Below the pieces are notes generated by a model that made no database searches, was not told the origin of the DNA, and worked only from the letters and a program-made list of their open reading frames with translations. A DNA stretch of 61,130 nucleotides from Gallionella sp. (lineage in GTDB: Bacteria > Pseudomonadota > Gammaproteobacteria > Burkholderiales > Gallionellaceae). The stretch is from contig JALNYK010000020.1 in the NCBI GenBank assembly GCA_023229845.1, positions 1-61,130 on the forward strand, read 5' to 3'. Below, piece by piece: positions 54,488 to 61,130 of the stretch. A program made the translations under genes and the position numbers. Every line of letters begins with the position of its first letter. Positions within the stretch are counted from its first letter, which is position 1.

Positions 54488-55903
54488 CTACAACACTTCG
54501 CCGGCGTAATCCGCCAGACGTGAACGCTCTCCGCGCATCAGCGTCACATGGCCGCCATGCTCCCAGCCCTTGAAGCGGTCCACCACATAGGTCAGGCCGG
54601 AGCTGCCTTCGGTGAGGTAGGGCGTGTCGATCTGCGCGATGTTGCCCATGCACACCACCTTGGTGCCGGGACCGGCGCGGGTGACCAGCGTCTTCATCTG
54701 CTTCGGCGTGAGGTTCTGCGCCTCATCGATGATGAGATATTTGTTCAGGAAGGTGCGGCCGCGCATGAAGTTCAGCGACTTGACCTTCACGCGGGAACGG
54801 ATCAGGTCGCGCGTCGCCTCGCGGCCCCAGTCGCCGCCTTCCTCGTTGTTCTTGTTCAGCACGTCCATGTTGTCTTCCAGCGCGCCCATCCACGGCGTCA
54901 TCTTCTCTTCCTCGGTTCCCGGCAGGAAGCCGATGTCCTCGCCGACCGGCACGGTCACGCGGGTGATGATGATTTCGGTGTAGAGCTTGGTCTCCAGCGT
55001 CTGCATCAGCCCCGCCGCCAGCGTCAGCAGCGTCTTGCCGGTGCCGGCCTGGCCCAGTAGCGTGACGAAGTCGATCTCCGGGTCCATCAGCAGGTTCATC
55101 ACGAAATTCTGTTCGCGGTTGCGCGCGGTGATGCCCCAGATGTTGTTCTTGCTGTGGGTGTAGTCGGTCAGCGTGCGCAGCACTGCGGTCTGGTCATCCT
55201 GCTCCGTCACTGTCGCGTAGAACGGATTGACGCCATCCTCCAGAAAGACGAACTGGTTGACGAACATCGCGCCGCATAGCGGGCCGCGGATCTGGTAATA
55301 GGTATGGCTTTCCTTCACCCAGGACTTCATGTCCTTGCCGTGGCGCTCCCAGAAGTCGTCCGGCAATTGCAACACGCCGCTGTAGAGCAGGTCGGTGTCT
55401 TCCAGCACCTTGTCGTTGAAGTAGTCCTGCGCCTCCAACCCCAGTGCACGCGCCTTGATGCGCATGTTGATGTCCTTGGACACCAGGATCACCGAGCGCT
55501 GCGGATGATCCTGCTGCATGCCGATGACCACGCCGAGAATCGCGTTGTCGGCCTTGCCCAGTTCCATGTTCTGCGGCAGTTCGTGCTTGATGAAGCTGGT
55601 CTGCAGGAACAGGCGGCCGGTGCAGTTCTTGTGCGCCGGAGATTCTAGCGCGATGCCGTCCTCGATCTTGTGCGGCGCATCGCTGACGATCTCGTCGAGG
55701 AAGCGGCTGGCCTGGCGTGCGTTGCGCGCGACCTCGGTCATGCCCTTCTTCTTGTTGTCCAGCTCTTCCAGCACGAACATCGGCAAGCAGATGTCGTGTT
55801 CCTCGAAACGGAACAGGCTGGTCGGATCATGCAGCAACACATTGGTGTCCAGCACGAACAGCTTGGTTTCGGTCTTTTTTGCCGCTTTCTTGTGAGGGGA
55901 CAT
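54488..55903 (-). CDS. PhoH-family ATPase with PIN domain (PhoH2 type)
   Basis: The 471-residue protein has an N-terminal PIN domain (FVLDTNVLLHDPTSLF, acidic residues in FVLEELDN and ILVSKDINM) and a C-terminal PhoH ATPase with Walker A GQAGTGKT and Walker B KYLIIDEAQNLTP. PhoH2 proteins are RNA-dependent helicase/nucleases. All visible catalytic residues are present. The peroxiredoxin gene lies 9 bp upstream on the same strand. Confidence 0.93.
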   Translation of the reverse strand: MSPHKKAAKKTETKLFVLDTNVLLHDPTSLFRFEEHDICLPMFVLEELDNKKKGMTEVARNARQASRFLDEIVSDAPHKIEDGIALESPAHKNCTGRLFLQTSFIKHELPQNMELGKADNAILGVVIGMQQDHPQRSVILVSKDINMRIKARALGLEAQDYFNDKVLEDTDLLYSGVLQLPDDFWERHGKDMKSWVKESHTYYQIRGPLCGAMFVNQFVFLEDGVNPFYATVTEQDDQTAVLRTLTDYTHSKNNIWGITARNREQNFVMNLLMDPEIDFVTLLGQAGTGKTLLTLAAGLMQTLETKLYTEIIITRVTVPVGEDIGFLPGTEEEKMTPWMGALEDNMDVLNKNNEEGGDWGREATRDLIRSRVKVKSLNFMRGRTFLNKYLIIDEAQNLTPKQMKTLVTRAGPGTKVVCMGNIAQIDTPYLTEGSSGLTYVVDRFKGWEHGGHVTLMRGERSRLADYAGEVL

Positions 55904-55912
55904 GACTATCCT

Positions 55913-56374
55913 TTAGCTGTTGAGAGAGTTGACGAAATCCAGTACTTCCTGCGCGTGCCCGTCGGCCTTGAGCTTGCGCCATTCGCGGCGCAGCACGCCG
56001 TTTTTATCGATAACAAAGGTGCTGCGCTCGATGCCGCGCACCTGCTTGCCGTACATCATTTTCTGCTTCATCACCCCGAACAGGTTGCAGGCCGTTTCGT
56101 CCGTATCCGACAGCAGTTCGAACGGCAGCGTGAACTTCGCCTTGAAGTTCTCGTGCGACTTGATGCTGTCGCGCGACACCCCGACGACCTCGCAGCCCGC
56201 CTTGGCGAATTCCGGGTACAGATCGCGGAATTGCTGCGCCTCGGTGGTGCAGCCCGGCGTGTTGTCCTTCGGGTAAAAGTAGATCACCAGATGCTTGCCG
56301 CGTGCGGCAGAGAGGGTAAAAGACTGACCGCCGGTGGCGGGAAGGGAAAAATCTGCGATGCTGGACTGTGACAT
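55913..56374 (-). CDS. bcp: Bcp/PrxQ-type peroxiredoxin
   Basis: The 153-residue thiol peroxidase has FYPKDNTPGCTTEAQQFRDL with the peroxidatic Cys, and GVSRDSIKSHENFKAKF. The second Cys that E. coli Bcp has five residues after the first is Gln here, so a different resolving Cys (perhaps in AGCEVVG) or a partner thiol is used. Coexpressed with phoH. Confidence 0.93.
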   Translation of the reverse strand: MSQSSIADFSLPATGGQSFTLSAARGKHLVIYFYPKDNTPGCTTEAQQFRDLYPEFAKAGCEVVGVSRDSIKSHENFKAKFTLPFELLSDTDETACNLFGVMKQKMMYGKQVRGIERSTFVIDKNGVLRREWRKLKADGHAQEVLDFVNSLNS

Positions 56375-56462
56375 GGATGAACTCAGTGAACGATGGCTCC
56401 ATTCTTGTCAAAAAACGCGGCAAAGGCAAGCGTCATGCTAAGGCATCGCTGCACACTCAAGA

Positions 56463-56996
56463 CTAGCCGCGCCTGACAACGACGTATTCGTCTTGCCTCG
56501 TCGGCGATATCTCGGATTCCGGACGGAAGGAGGGGTATTTCCCGGTCTTGTGCAGGATGACCTCGTTGTCCACCGATACCAGCCGCTGCGCCATCAGTTG
56601 CGCCATGTTGCGGAACAGCAGTGCGGCGGCGCGGTGTTCCGACATGATCGCATGCTTCGTCAGGCGGATCACCGAACTGGACTGGATCGCGCGCACCGAG
56701 GCGCTGCGCGGGCGGTTCACCAGCAACGCGATCTCGCCGAAGTGTTCACCGGGCTCGATGCTGGCGATAAAGACATTTTTTCCGGCGGCGTTCCGATAGA
56801 CCTCGAACGCGCCCTTGGTGACGATATACATCGAGTGTCCTTCCTCGCCTTCGCTGAATACCTGCTCGCCGGACTCGAAATCGATGCGCGTCGACTGGCG
56901 CAGCAGCGCGGCGACGTCGTCCAGATCGATCTTCCTGAATAGATCCACCGCGCTGACGAGACGCAGCAACAGTTGATCGACTTCCCTGATGGACAT
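56463..56996 (-). CDS. cyclic-nucleotide-binding domain protein without DNA-binding domain
   Basis: The 177-residue protein is essentially one cNMP-binding domain (about 18-140: LFRKIDLDDVAALLRQSTRI, GEQVFSEGEEGHSMYIVTKG, PGEHFGEIALLVNRPRSASV RA). The phosphate-binding cassette with Glu and Arg is intact. There is no helix-turn-helix or enzyme domain, so it would act through a partner. It is divergent from the HD-GYP regulator across a 295-bp gap. Confidence 0.88.
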   Translation of the reverse strand: MSIREVDQLLLRLVSAVDLFRKIDLDDVAALLRQSTRIDFESGEQVFSEGEEGHSMYIVTKGAFEVYRNAAGKNVFIASIEPGEHFGEIALLVNRPRSASVRAIQSSSVIRLTKHAIMSEHRAAALLFRNMAQLMAQRLVSVDNEVILHKTGKYPSFRPESEISPTRQDEYVVVRRG

Positions 56997-57150
56997 GCAT
57001 GCACTCCTGTAGTGGTTCGGGACGGAAGTTTTTCGAGCGCAGATTCTCCGTCAGACCCGAGAATTTGGCAAACCATGGTTTTGATTCATTAGCGGAACCG
57101 CGCATCGCTTCGAAGAACGAACGGCTAATGAGTCATTGGGCGGTTAATGC

Positions 57151-57180
57151 TTGACCCACCCGGATGGATGTCGCTACGAT
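57151..57180 (+). promoter_or_regulatory. candidate promoter for the HD-GYP gene
   Basis: TTGACC, 18 bp, TACGAT, about 110 bp before the proposed start codon. The remaining part of 56997-57291 shows no gene. Confidence 0.45.
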
Positions 57181-57291
57181 GCCCAGTCGAGACGAGCCCG
57201 GTTCAAACGCGACATTTGTTTATCTGCGGCAGGCAGCCGAATGGACTATTGTCTGGAGAACGGCACATGTACTCAAAGGGATATTTGCATC

Positions 57292-58593
57292 ATGACGATT
57301 GAAACGGAAATGAGTCAGGGCACCCCGCCGGTAAGCGCGGGCAGGGTGTTGCTGGTCGATGACGAGGCCAATATTCTGAGCGCTTTGCGCCGTCTATTGC
57401 GGATGAGAGGTTATGAAGTTTTTTCCGCCAACTCCGGTGCCGAAGGACTGGCGATGCTCGAACGCGAAAAGGTCGACGTCGTCATAAGCGACATGAAAAT
57501 GCCCGAGATGACCGGCGCGGAGTTCCTCGAACGCACCTTTTCAAAATGGCCTGATGTCAAACGCATTCTGCTTACGGGGCATTCCGATGTTAACTTGACG
57601 ATTGCCGCAATCAATCGGGGAAAGATTTGGCGTTATATCGCCAAGCCCTGGGATGAAGAGGATCTGGTGCTGACCATCCAGCAGGCGATAGCCCATCGCC
57701 ATCTGATGTTTGAAAACGCAAGATTGTTGAGCCTGACGCAGAGCCAGAATGAGGAGCTGAAATCGCTCAACACCACGCTCGAGGCTCGTGTAAACGAGCG
57801 CACACAGCAGTTGCAGCAGGCGCTTAAAACCTTGCGTCAGAGTTTCGTAAATTCGGTGCAAGTGTTTTCCAACATGATCGAAATGCGGGGCGGCGTACTT
57901 GCCGGGCATTCGCGCCGCGTTGCGGAGCATGCCCGCAGCGTGGCCAAACATTTCGGGCTGGAAGAAGCCGAGGTGCAGGAAATCTTCCTGGCGGCGCTGT
58001 TGCATGACATCGGCAAGCTGGGCCTGTCTGACGAAGCAATCGAACGCCCCTTCAATTCACTGGGTCCCAAGTTGCGGGCCGAAGTGATGAAGCATCCGGC
58101 CCGAGGAGAATTGCTGTTGATGCCGATCGAGCAACTTGCCGGAGTGGCGATGCTGATCCGGTATCATCACGAGCAATTCGACGGTGGCGGTTATCCCAGC
58201 GGGAAAAGCGGGATCGAAATTCCGCTGGGATCGCGGATATTGTCCGTAGTGAACGATTACGACGCGCTGCAACTGGGCTTGATGAGCGAACGAAGGTTGA
58301 CCCGGGCCGAAGCCCTTCGTTATCTGGTTGAAAATCGGGGTAAACGCTACGACCCAAGCGTGGTCGACGCCTTTAGCGCGGTCCTGGCCAAAGCCAATCC
58401 TGAAGAGTTCGTTGAAATGCCGCTTCGTCCGGCCTCGTTGCAACCCGGCTACCGGTTGACGCGCGACTTGCTGCATCGTGAAGGTTACTTGCTGCTCGCC
58501 AAGGACCACGTTCTCTCTGCCAACGAAATAGCCCAACTGACGCGCCTCGAAGCAGTGGAGGCGAATCCGATCACGGTTTATGTCGCGACCTGA
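57292..58593 (+). CDS. response regulator with HD-GYP c-di-GMP phosphodiesterase domain
   Basis: The 433-residue protein has a receiver (about 15-130; VLLVDDEANIL, Asp in VVISDMKMPEM, Lys in YIAKPWDEEDL), a coiled coil and an HD-GYP domain (LAALLHDIGKLGLSDE, IRYHHEQFDGGGYPSGKSG). It would hydrolyse c-di-GMP when phosphorylated. ATG 57292 (MTIETEMSQG) is chosen; in-frame ATGs at 57241 and 57310 exist. Its stop lies 2 bp from an attC-like site. No kinase gene is adjacent. Confidence 0.93.
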   Translation: MTIETEMSQGTPPVSAGRVLLVDDEANILSALRRLLRMRGYEVFSANSGAEGLAMLEREKVDVVISDMKMPEMTGAEFLERTFSKWPDVKRILLTGHSDVNLTIAAINRGKIWRYIAKPWDEEDLVLTIQQAIAHRHLMFENARLLSLTQSQNEELKSLNTTLEARVNERTQQLQQALKTLRQSFVNSVQVFSNMIEMRGGVLAGHSRRVAEHARSVAKHFGLEEAEVQEIFLAALLHDIGKLGLSDEAIERPFNSLGPKLRAEVMKHPARGELLLMPIEQLAGVAMLIRYHHEQFDGGGYPSGKSGIEIPLGSRILSVVNDYDALQLGLMSERRLTRAEALRYLVENRGKRYDPSVVDAFSAVLAKANPEEFVEMPLRPASLQPGYRLTRDLLHREGYLLLAKDHVLSANEIAQLTRLEAVEANPITVYVAT

Positions 58594-58595
58594 TG

Positions 58596-58664
58596 GTTCA
58601 ACGTTTGAGGTAACCGGCCTTGCGCGGTCTTATGCGCAAGGCCCAGTTGATCGATGAGTTGGGC
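58596..58664 (-). other. attC-like integron recombination site 1
   Basis: Minus-strand R'' GCCCAAC (RYYYAAC), 5-bp spacer, L'' ATCAACTGG, central GCCTTGCGC-ATAAGACC-GCGCAAGGC hairpin, L' GGTTAC, R' GTTGAAC (GTTRRRY). The L'' arm carries one extra base relative to L', as in true attC sites. It lies just downstream of the SnoaL-like gene, where a cassette's attC belongs. The central palindrome could also act as a terminator. Confidence 0.65.
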
Positions 58665-58691
58665 GTCATGAGTGCATCAGCACGCGCGGAC

Positions 58692-59096
58692 TCAACGCTT
58701 CGGGGTGCCAAGGGCCGGACGGTTCTTGCGGTAAGAATTTTTCAATGCAATCTTGCCGTCTCGAAAGGTAAACAGGTCGCAACCATGAATTTCGACGCGA
58801 GTGCCGTCTGCCCGGGTTCCCGTGAACGTCCACTCCGACACTCCCCGATCCCCACAGACAAAATGGCGCGCGTTTCCCCAATGGGCATCGGGGAAGGTAG
58901 CCCAGACCTCTGTGTAGCCGGCTCGCACGGACTCACGGCCCACATACCGGGTACCGCAGACTTCAGGGCCCGCAGAGGCTTCGAAGACGCAATCCTCCGT
59001 CATGAATGACATGAGGGCATCGACATCGTGTCGATTCCAGGCATCGGCAAAGGCCTGCAACACTTCCGTGGTGATCTCGCTACTCGTATCCGGCAT
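58692..59096 (-). CDS. SnoaL-like (NTF2-fold) protein, probable gene cassette
   Basis: The 134-residue protein has an NTF2/SnoaL fold: TEVLQAFADAWNRHDVDALM, then MTEDCVFEASAG, YVGRESVRAGYTEVWATFPD and GCDLFTFRDGKIALKNSYR. Family members are isomerases, hydrolases or ligand-binding proteins; the substrate is unknown. It has a strong AAAGGAGGTTCCC ribosome-binding site. The GTTAGGC core (59151-59145) upstream and attC site 1 downstream frame it as a single-gene integron cassette of about 550 bp. Confidence 0.85.
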   Translation of the reverse strand: MPDTSSEITTEVLQAFADAWNRHDVDALMSFMTEDCVFEASAGPEVCGTRYVGRESVRAGYTEVWATFPDAHWGNARHFVCGDRGVSEWTFTGTRADGTRVEIHGCDLFTFRDGKIALKNSYRKNRPALGTPKR

Positions 59097-59152
59097 GATC
59101 GGGAACCTCCTTTCAGTCTCTGCACTGGTGTTCAGTGTCCTGACGCCTAACG

Positions 59153-60937
59153 AGGTTGTAGAAAAAGTCTATTCATACCCGCATCGTGCCGTGAACTAAA
59201 ACAAAGATCAAGGTCGAAGCTGACGGCGATATTTTGGGGAAGCGAATGGCACGTTACAAACACATCGACACCAGCCCGCGATTTCTTGCGGTGGACTTGC
59301 AGCGGCAGTTGTTGCCCGGCACGTTCGAGCACGCGCTGAACCATCTGTTGGATCGCGAGATTGACCTGTCCGGGTTCGATGCGCGCTATGCGAACGATGT
59401 CACGGGCGCTGCGGCCTATCCGCCCGCGATGCTGCTGAAAGTCGTGCTGTTCGCCTATTCCATGGGCATCGTCAGCAGCCGCAACATCGAGCGCGCCTGC
59501 CGCGAACACATCACCTTCATCGCGCTGTCCGGCGACAGCCAGTCGCACTTCACCACCATCGCCGGATTTGTCTCGTCGCTGGGCGACGACATCGCCGCCA
59601 TCTTCAGCCAAGTGCTGTTCATCTGCGACAGGCAAGGACTGATCGGGCGCGAGATGTTCGCCATCGACGGCGTGAAACTGCCTAGCAACGCCTCCAAGGC
59701 CAAGAGCGGTACCCGTGCCGACTTCGAGCATCAAGCGAGCAAACTCGAAGCGGCGGCGAAGGCCATGCTCGAACGGCATCGCGAAGCAGATCGCAGCGCC
59801 AGCGAACCCGACCTCGTCGCTAAAGAAACCCAACGCATTGGCAGCCTGCAAACCGATGCCGCGCAACTCCGCGCATGGCTGACAGCCAACCCGGAGGACC
59901 GCAAAGGCAGCAAAGGTACTACCCGCAAGAGCAACCGCACCGACAACGAGTCGGCCAAGATGGCAACGAGCAAGGGCGTGATACAGGGCTACACCGGCGT
60001 GGCCGCCGTCGATGCGAAGCACCAGATCATCGTCGAAGCACAGGCGCATGGCACGGGCAGCGAACAGGAACTGCTGATCCCCGTCGTGACCGCGATGAAG
60101 GAAGTTATTGCACACGACACGCTCATCACCGCCGACGCCGGCTACCACAGCGAGGCCAACCTCAAGGAACTGGCGGCGCTCGACATCGATGCACTCATAG
60201 CCGACACCAATATGCGGGGCCGCGACGAACGCTTTGCGGGACAAGATAAATACAAAGCCTTGCCCGACACGATCCACGACAAGGGCGGCAAACCGAAGAA
60301 GGCCGCGCGCTACCAACCGAAAGACTTCGACTACGATCCGCAGGCGGGAACGTGTACTTGTCCGGCGGGAAAACAACTCTACGGCAACGGAAAGAATTGC
60401 ACGATCAACGGCTATGCGGCGGTGAAATTCCAAGGCGCGCAATGTGACTGCGTGCCGTGTACGCACCGCGATCGCTGCCTGCTCAAGCCGGACAAAACCA
60501 AGGTGCGACAAGTGTCGTTCTTCCAGGGCAAGAGAGAAGGCGCGAGCTACACCGACAAGATGAAAACGCGCATCGACAGCCCGGAAGGCCGCGCTCAATA
60601 CGGCAGACGCTTCGCCACGGTGGAGCCGGTGTTCGGCAACCTGCGGCACAACAAACAACTCAACCGCTTCACACTCCGGGGGCGGAAGAAAGTGGACTCG
60701 CAGTGGAAGCTGTATTGCCTGGTGCACAACATCGAGAAACTGGCACATCACGGATATGCGCAGTAAAAGAGGGCGGAAACCCTCGAATATGCCCGCAGTT
60801 GCGCATCTTCATCGGCGCAATTTCCTCATGCTCACCGCAGTAAAAATCATTGCAGGAATTTGAAGCTAAAACGAGATGTTTCAGCGGGGAAAAACTGCCC
60901 GCGAAAATTGCCTGAAAAGGGATTTTTCTACAGCGTC
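59153..60937 (+). mobile_element. IS1182-family insertion sequence
   Basis: About 1785 bp. The ends share TGTAGAAAAA as inverted repeats (59157-59166; complement 60923-60932). AACG occurs directly before (59149-59152) and after (60938-60941) and is the probable target duplication. One transposase gene fills it. Removing the element and one AACG restores an intact attC core. Confidence 0.85.
59246..60766 (+). CDS. IS1182-family transposase
   Basis: The 506-residue DDE transposase starts MARYKHIDTSPRFLAVDLQR and has the N-terminal DUF772-like helix-turn-helix (AAAYPPAMLLKVVLFAYSMG), then the acidic residues in FAIDGVKLPSN, LITADAGYHSE and RRFATVEPVFGNLRHNK, with the Cys-rich insert (CTCPAGK, CDCVPCTHRDRC) typical of the IS1182 group. 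The gene is intact, so the element may be active. An ATG at 59234 is also in frame. Confidence 0.95.
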   Translation: MARYKHIDTSPRFLAVDLQRQLLPGTFEHALNHLLDREIDLSGFDARYANDVTGAAAYPPAMLLKVVLFAYSMGIVSSRNIERACREHITFIALSGDSQSHFTTIAGFVSSLGDDIAAIFSQVLFICDRQGLIGREMFAIDGVKLPSNASKAKSGTRADFEHQASKLEAAAKAMLERHREADRSASEPDLVAKETQRIGSLQTDAAQLRAWLTANPEDRKGSKGTTRKSNRTDNESAKMATSKGVIQGYTGVAAVDAKHQIIVEAQAHGTGSEQELLIPVVTAMKEVIAHDTLITADAGYHSEANLKELAALDIDALIADTNMRGRDERFAGQDKYKALPDTIHDKGGKPKKAARYQPKDFDYDPQAGTCTCPAGKQLYGNGKNCTINGYAAVKFQGAQCDCVPCTHRDRCLLKPDKTKVRQVSFFQGKREGASYTDKMKTRIDSPEGRAQYGRRFATVEPVFGNLRHNKQLNRFTLRGRKKVDSQWKLYCLVHNIEKLAHHGYAQ

Positions 60938-61011
60938 AACGTAGAGCTAAGGGGCGCGCCGAAGGCGCGTCCCAGCGACCGGAGGGAGCGAACTTGAGCG
61001 CAGGGTTAGCG
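60934..61011 (-). other. attC-like integron site 2, disrupted by the IS element
   Basis: Minus-strand R''-like CGCTAAC, spacer CCTGC, L'' GCTCAAG, a GC-rich hairpin (GACGCGCC-TTC-GGCGCGCC), L' CTTAGC, spacer, and ACGTT. L'' has an extra C compared with L', the canonical extrahelical base. The rest of R' (GTTAGGC) lies on the other side of the IS at 59151-59145. The 119 bp beyond it (61012-61130) would be the previous cassette; I see no gene that I can support there. Confidence 0.65.
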
Positions 61012-61130
61012 AAGTAATCGGCCCTATGCCGCAAATCTCGCCGAAGAAACACGCGGCTTTGCGAATATGGCAAAGTGGAATGCGGTGCTGCGGAAGACCG
61101 GAATAGCAATGGTGCAAATTGCCCGAGGGT

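Noticed and set aside
59147..60751. 534-codon minus-strand frame opposite the transposase
   Set aside because: Shadow of the IS1182 transposase; it even runs across the IS end.
61012..61130. Partial gene at the right edge
   Set aside because: Several short frames are open, and one ends just before attC-like site 2, but none has recognisable features in so short a stretch.

Overview
The window looks like a chromosomal stretch of a G+C-rich betaproteobacterium. The order rpsA-ihfB-lapA-lapB-pyrF-hldE(kinase)-hldD, an LPS heptose pathway, QueG, YciB, two cysteine synthases and abundant GTAG-type REP palindromes all fit that class. An iron- or ammonia-oxidising Nitrosomonadales lineage (Gallionellaceae-like) is my guess; nothing here proves it.

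Layout. 1-8.6 kb is housekeeping: ribosomal protein S1, IHF-beta, LPS-assembly proteins LapA/LapB, PyrF, heptose kinase and epimerase, CysK, CysM. 8.7-18.6 kb holds a MazF-type toxin-antitoxin pair, AmiC/TsaE, QueG, an odd phosphatase plus kinase-like fusion, NnrD and PurL. 18.7-35 kb is accessory: a lone HD + HSP90-ATPase protein, DUF2442/DUF4160, hipBA, YceH, a histidine phosphatase with a 230-bp tandem duplication of its 3' end, a hybrid histidine kinase, a DjlA-like co-chaperone, a broken higBA, a 991-residue membrane protein and a PIN-toxin remnant. 35-37.7 kb is an M48 peptidase + DUF898 pair. 37.8-48.1 kb is the strangest part: a phage-type lysis cassette (GH19 endolysin, i-spanin, o-spanin) lies downstream of a cytochrome P450, a RoxA-like dihaem cytochrome and a membrane protein. 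A second unit encodes a lipoprotein, a small protein, a membrane protein and a frameshifted amidase. 48-58.6 kb returns to core functions: CBS-PAS-GGDEF-EAL protein, parvulin, BolA, YciI, YciB, MsrB, GST, PhoH, peroxiredoxin, cyclic-nucleotide-binding protein, HD-GYP regulator. The last 2.5 kb looks like an integron cassette remnant: an attC-like site, a SnoaL-like cassette gene, and a second attC-like site split at its core by an IS1182-type element.

Most unexpected result. Five minus-strand accessory genes or operons (HD-HSP90, hybrid kinase, 991-aa membrane protein, P450/RoxA/lysis unit, lipoprotein/amidase unit) are each preceded by the same promoter: TTGACA, exactly 18 bp, TANAGT. Four of the five continue into a conserved leader of roughly 150-230 nt with an AGGAGG hairpin loop and hairpins that covary between copies. 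This looks like an undescribed mobile promoter-leader (candidate cis-regulatory RNA) that puts several accessory loci under one control. A separate 56-62 bp stem-loop element has inserted three times, each time into the loop of a larger palindrome, including one of these leaders.

Repeats shape genes here. REP palindromes provide the last codons and/or stop codons of pyrF, the heptose kinase gene and djlA. A low-complexity repeat encodes N-terminal peptides of TsaE and possibly BolA and an internal peptide of NnrD. MITE-like elements sit next to or inside higB and the o-spanin gene. All of this is read by eye; alignments, folding and searches were not run.
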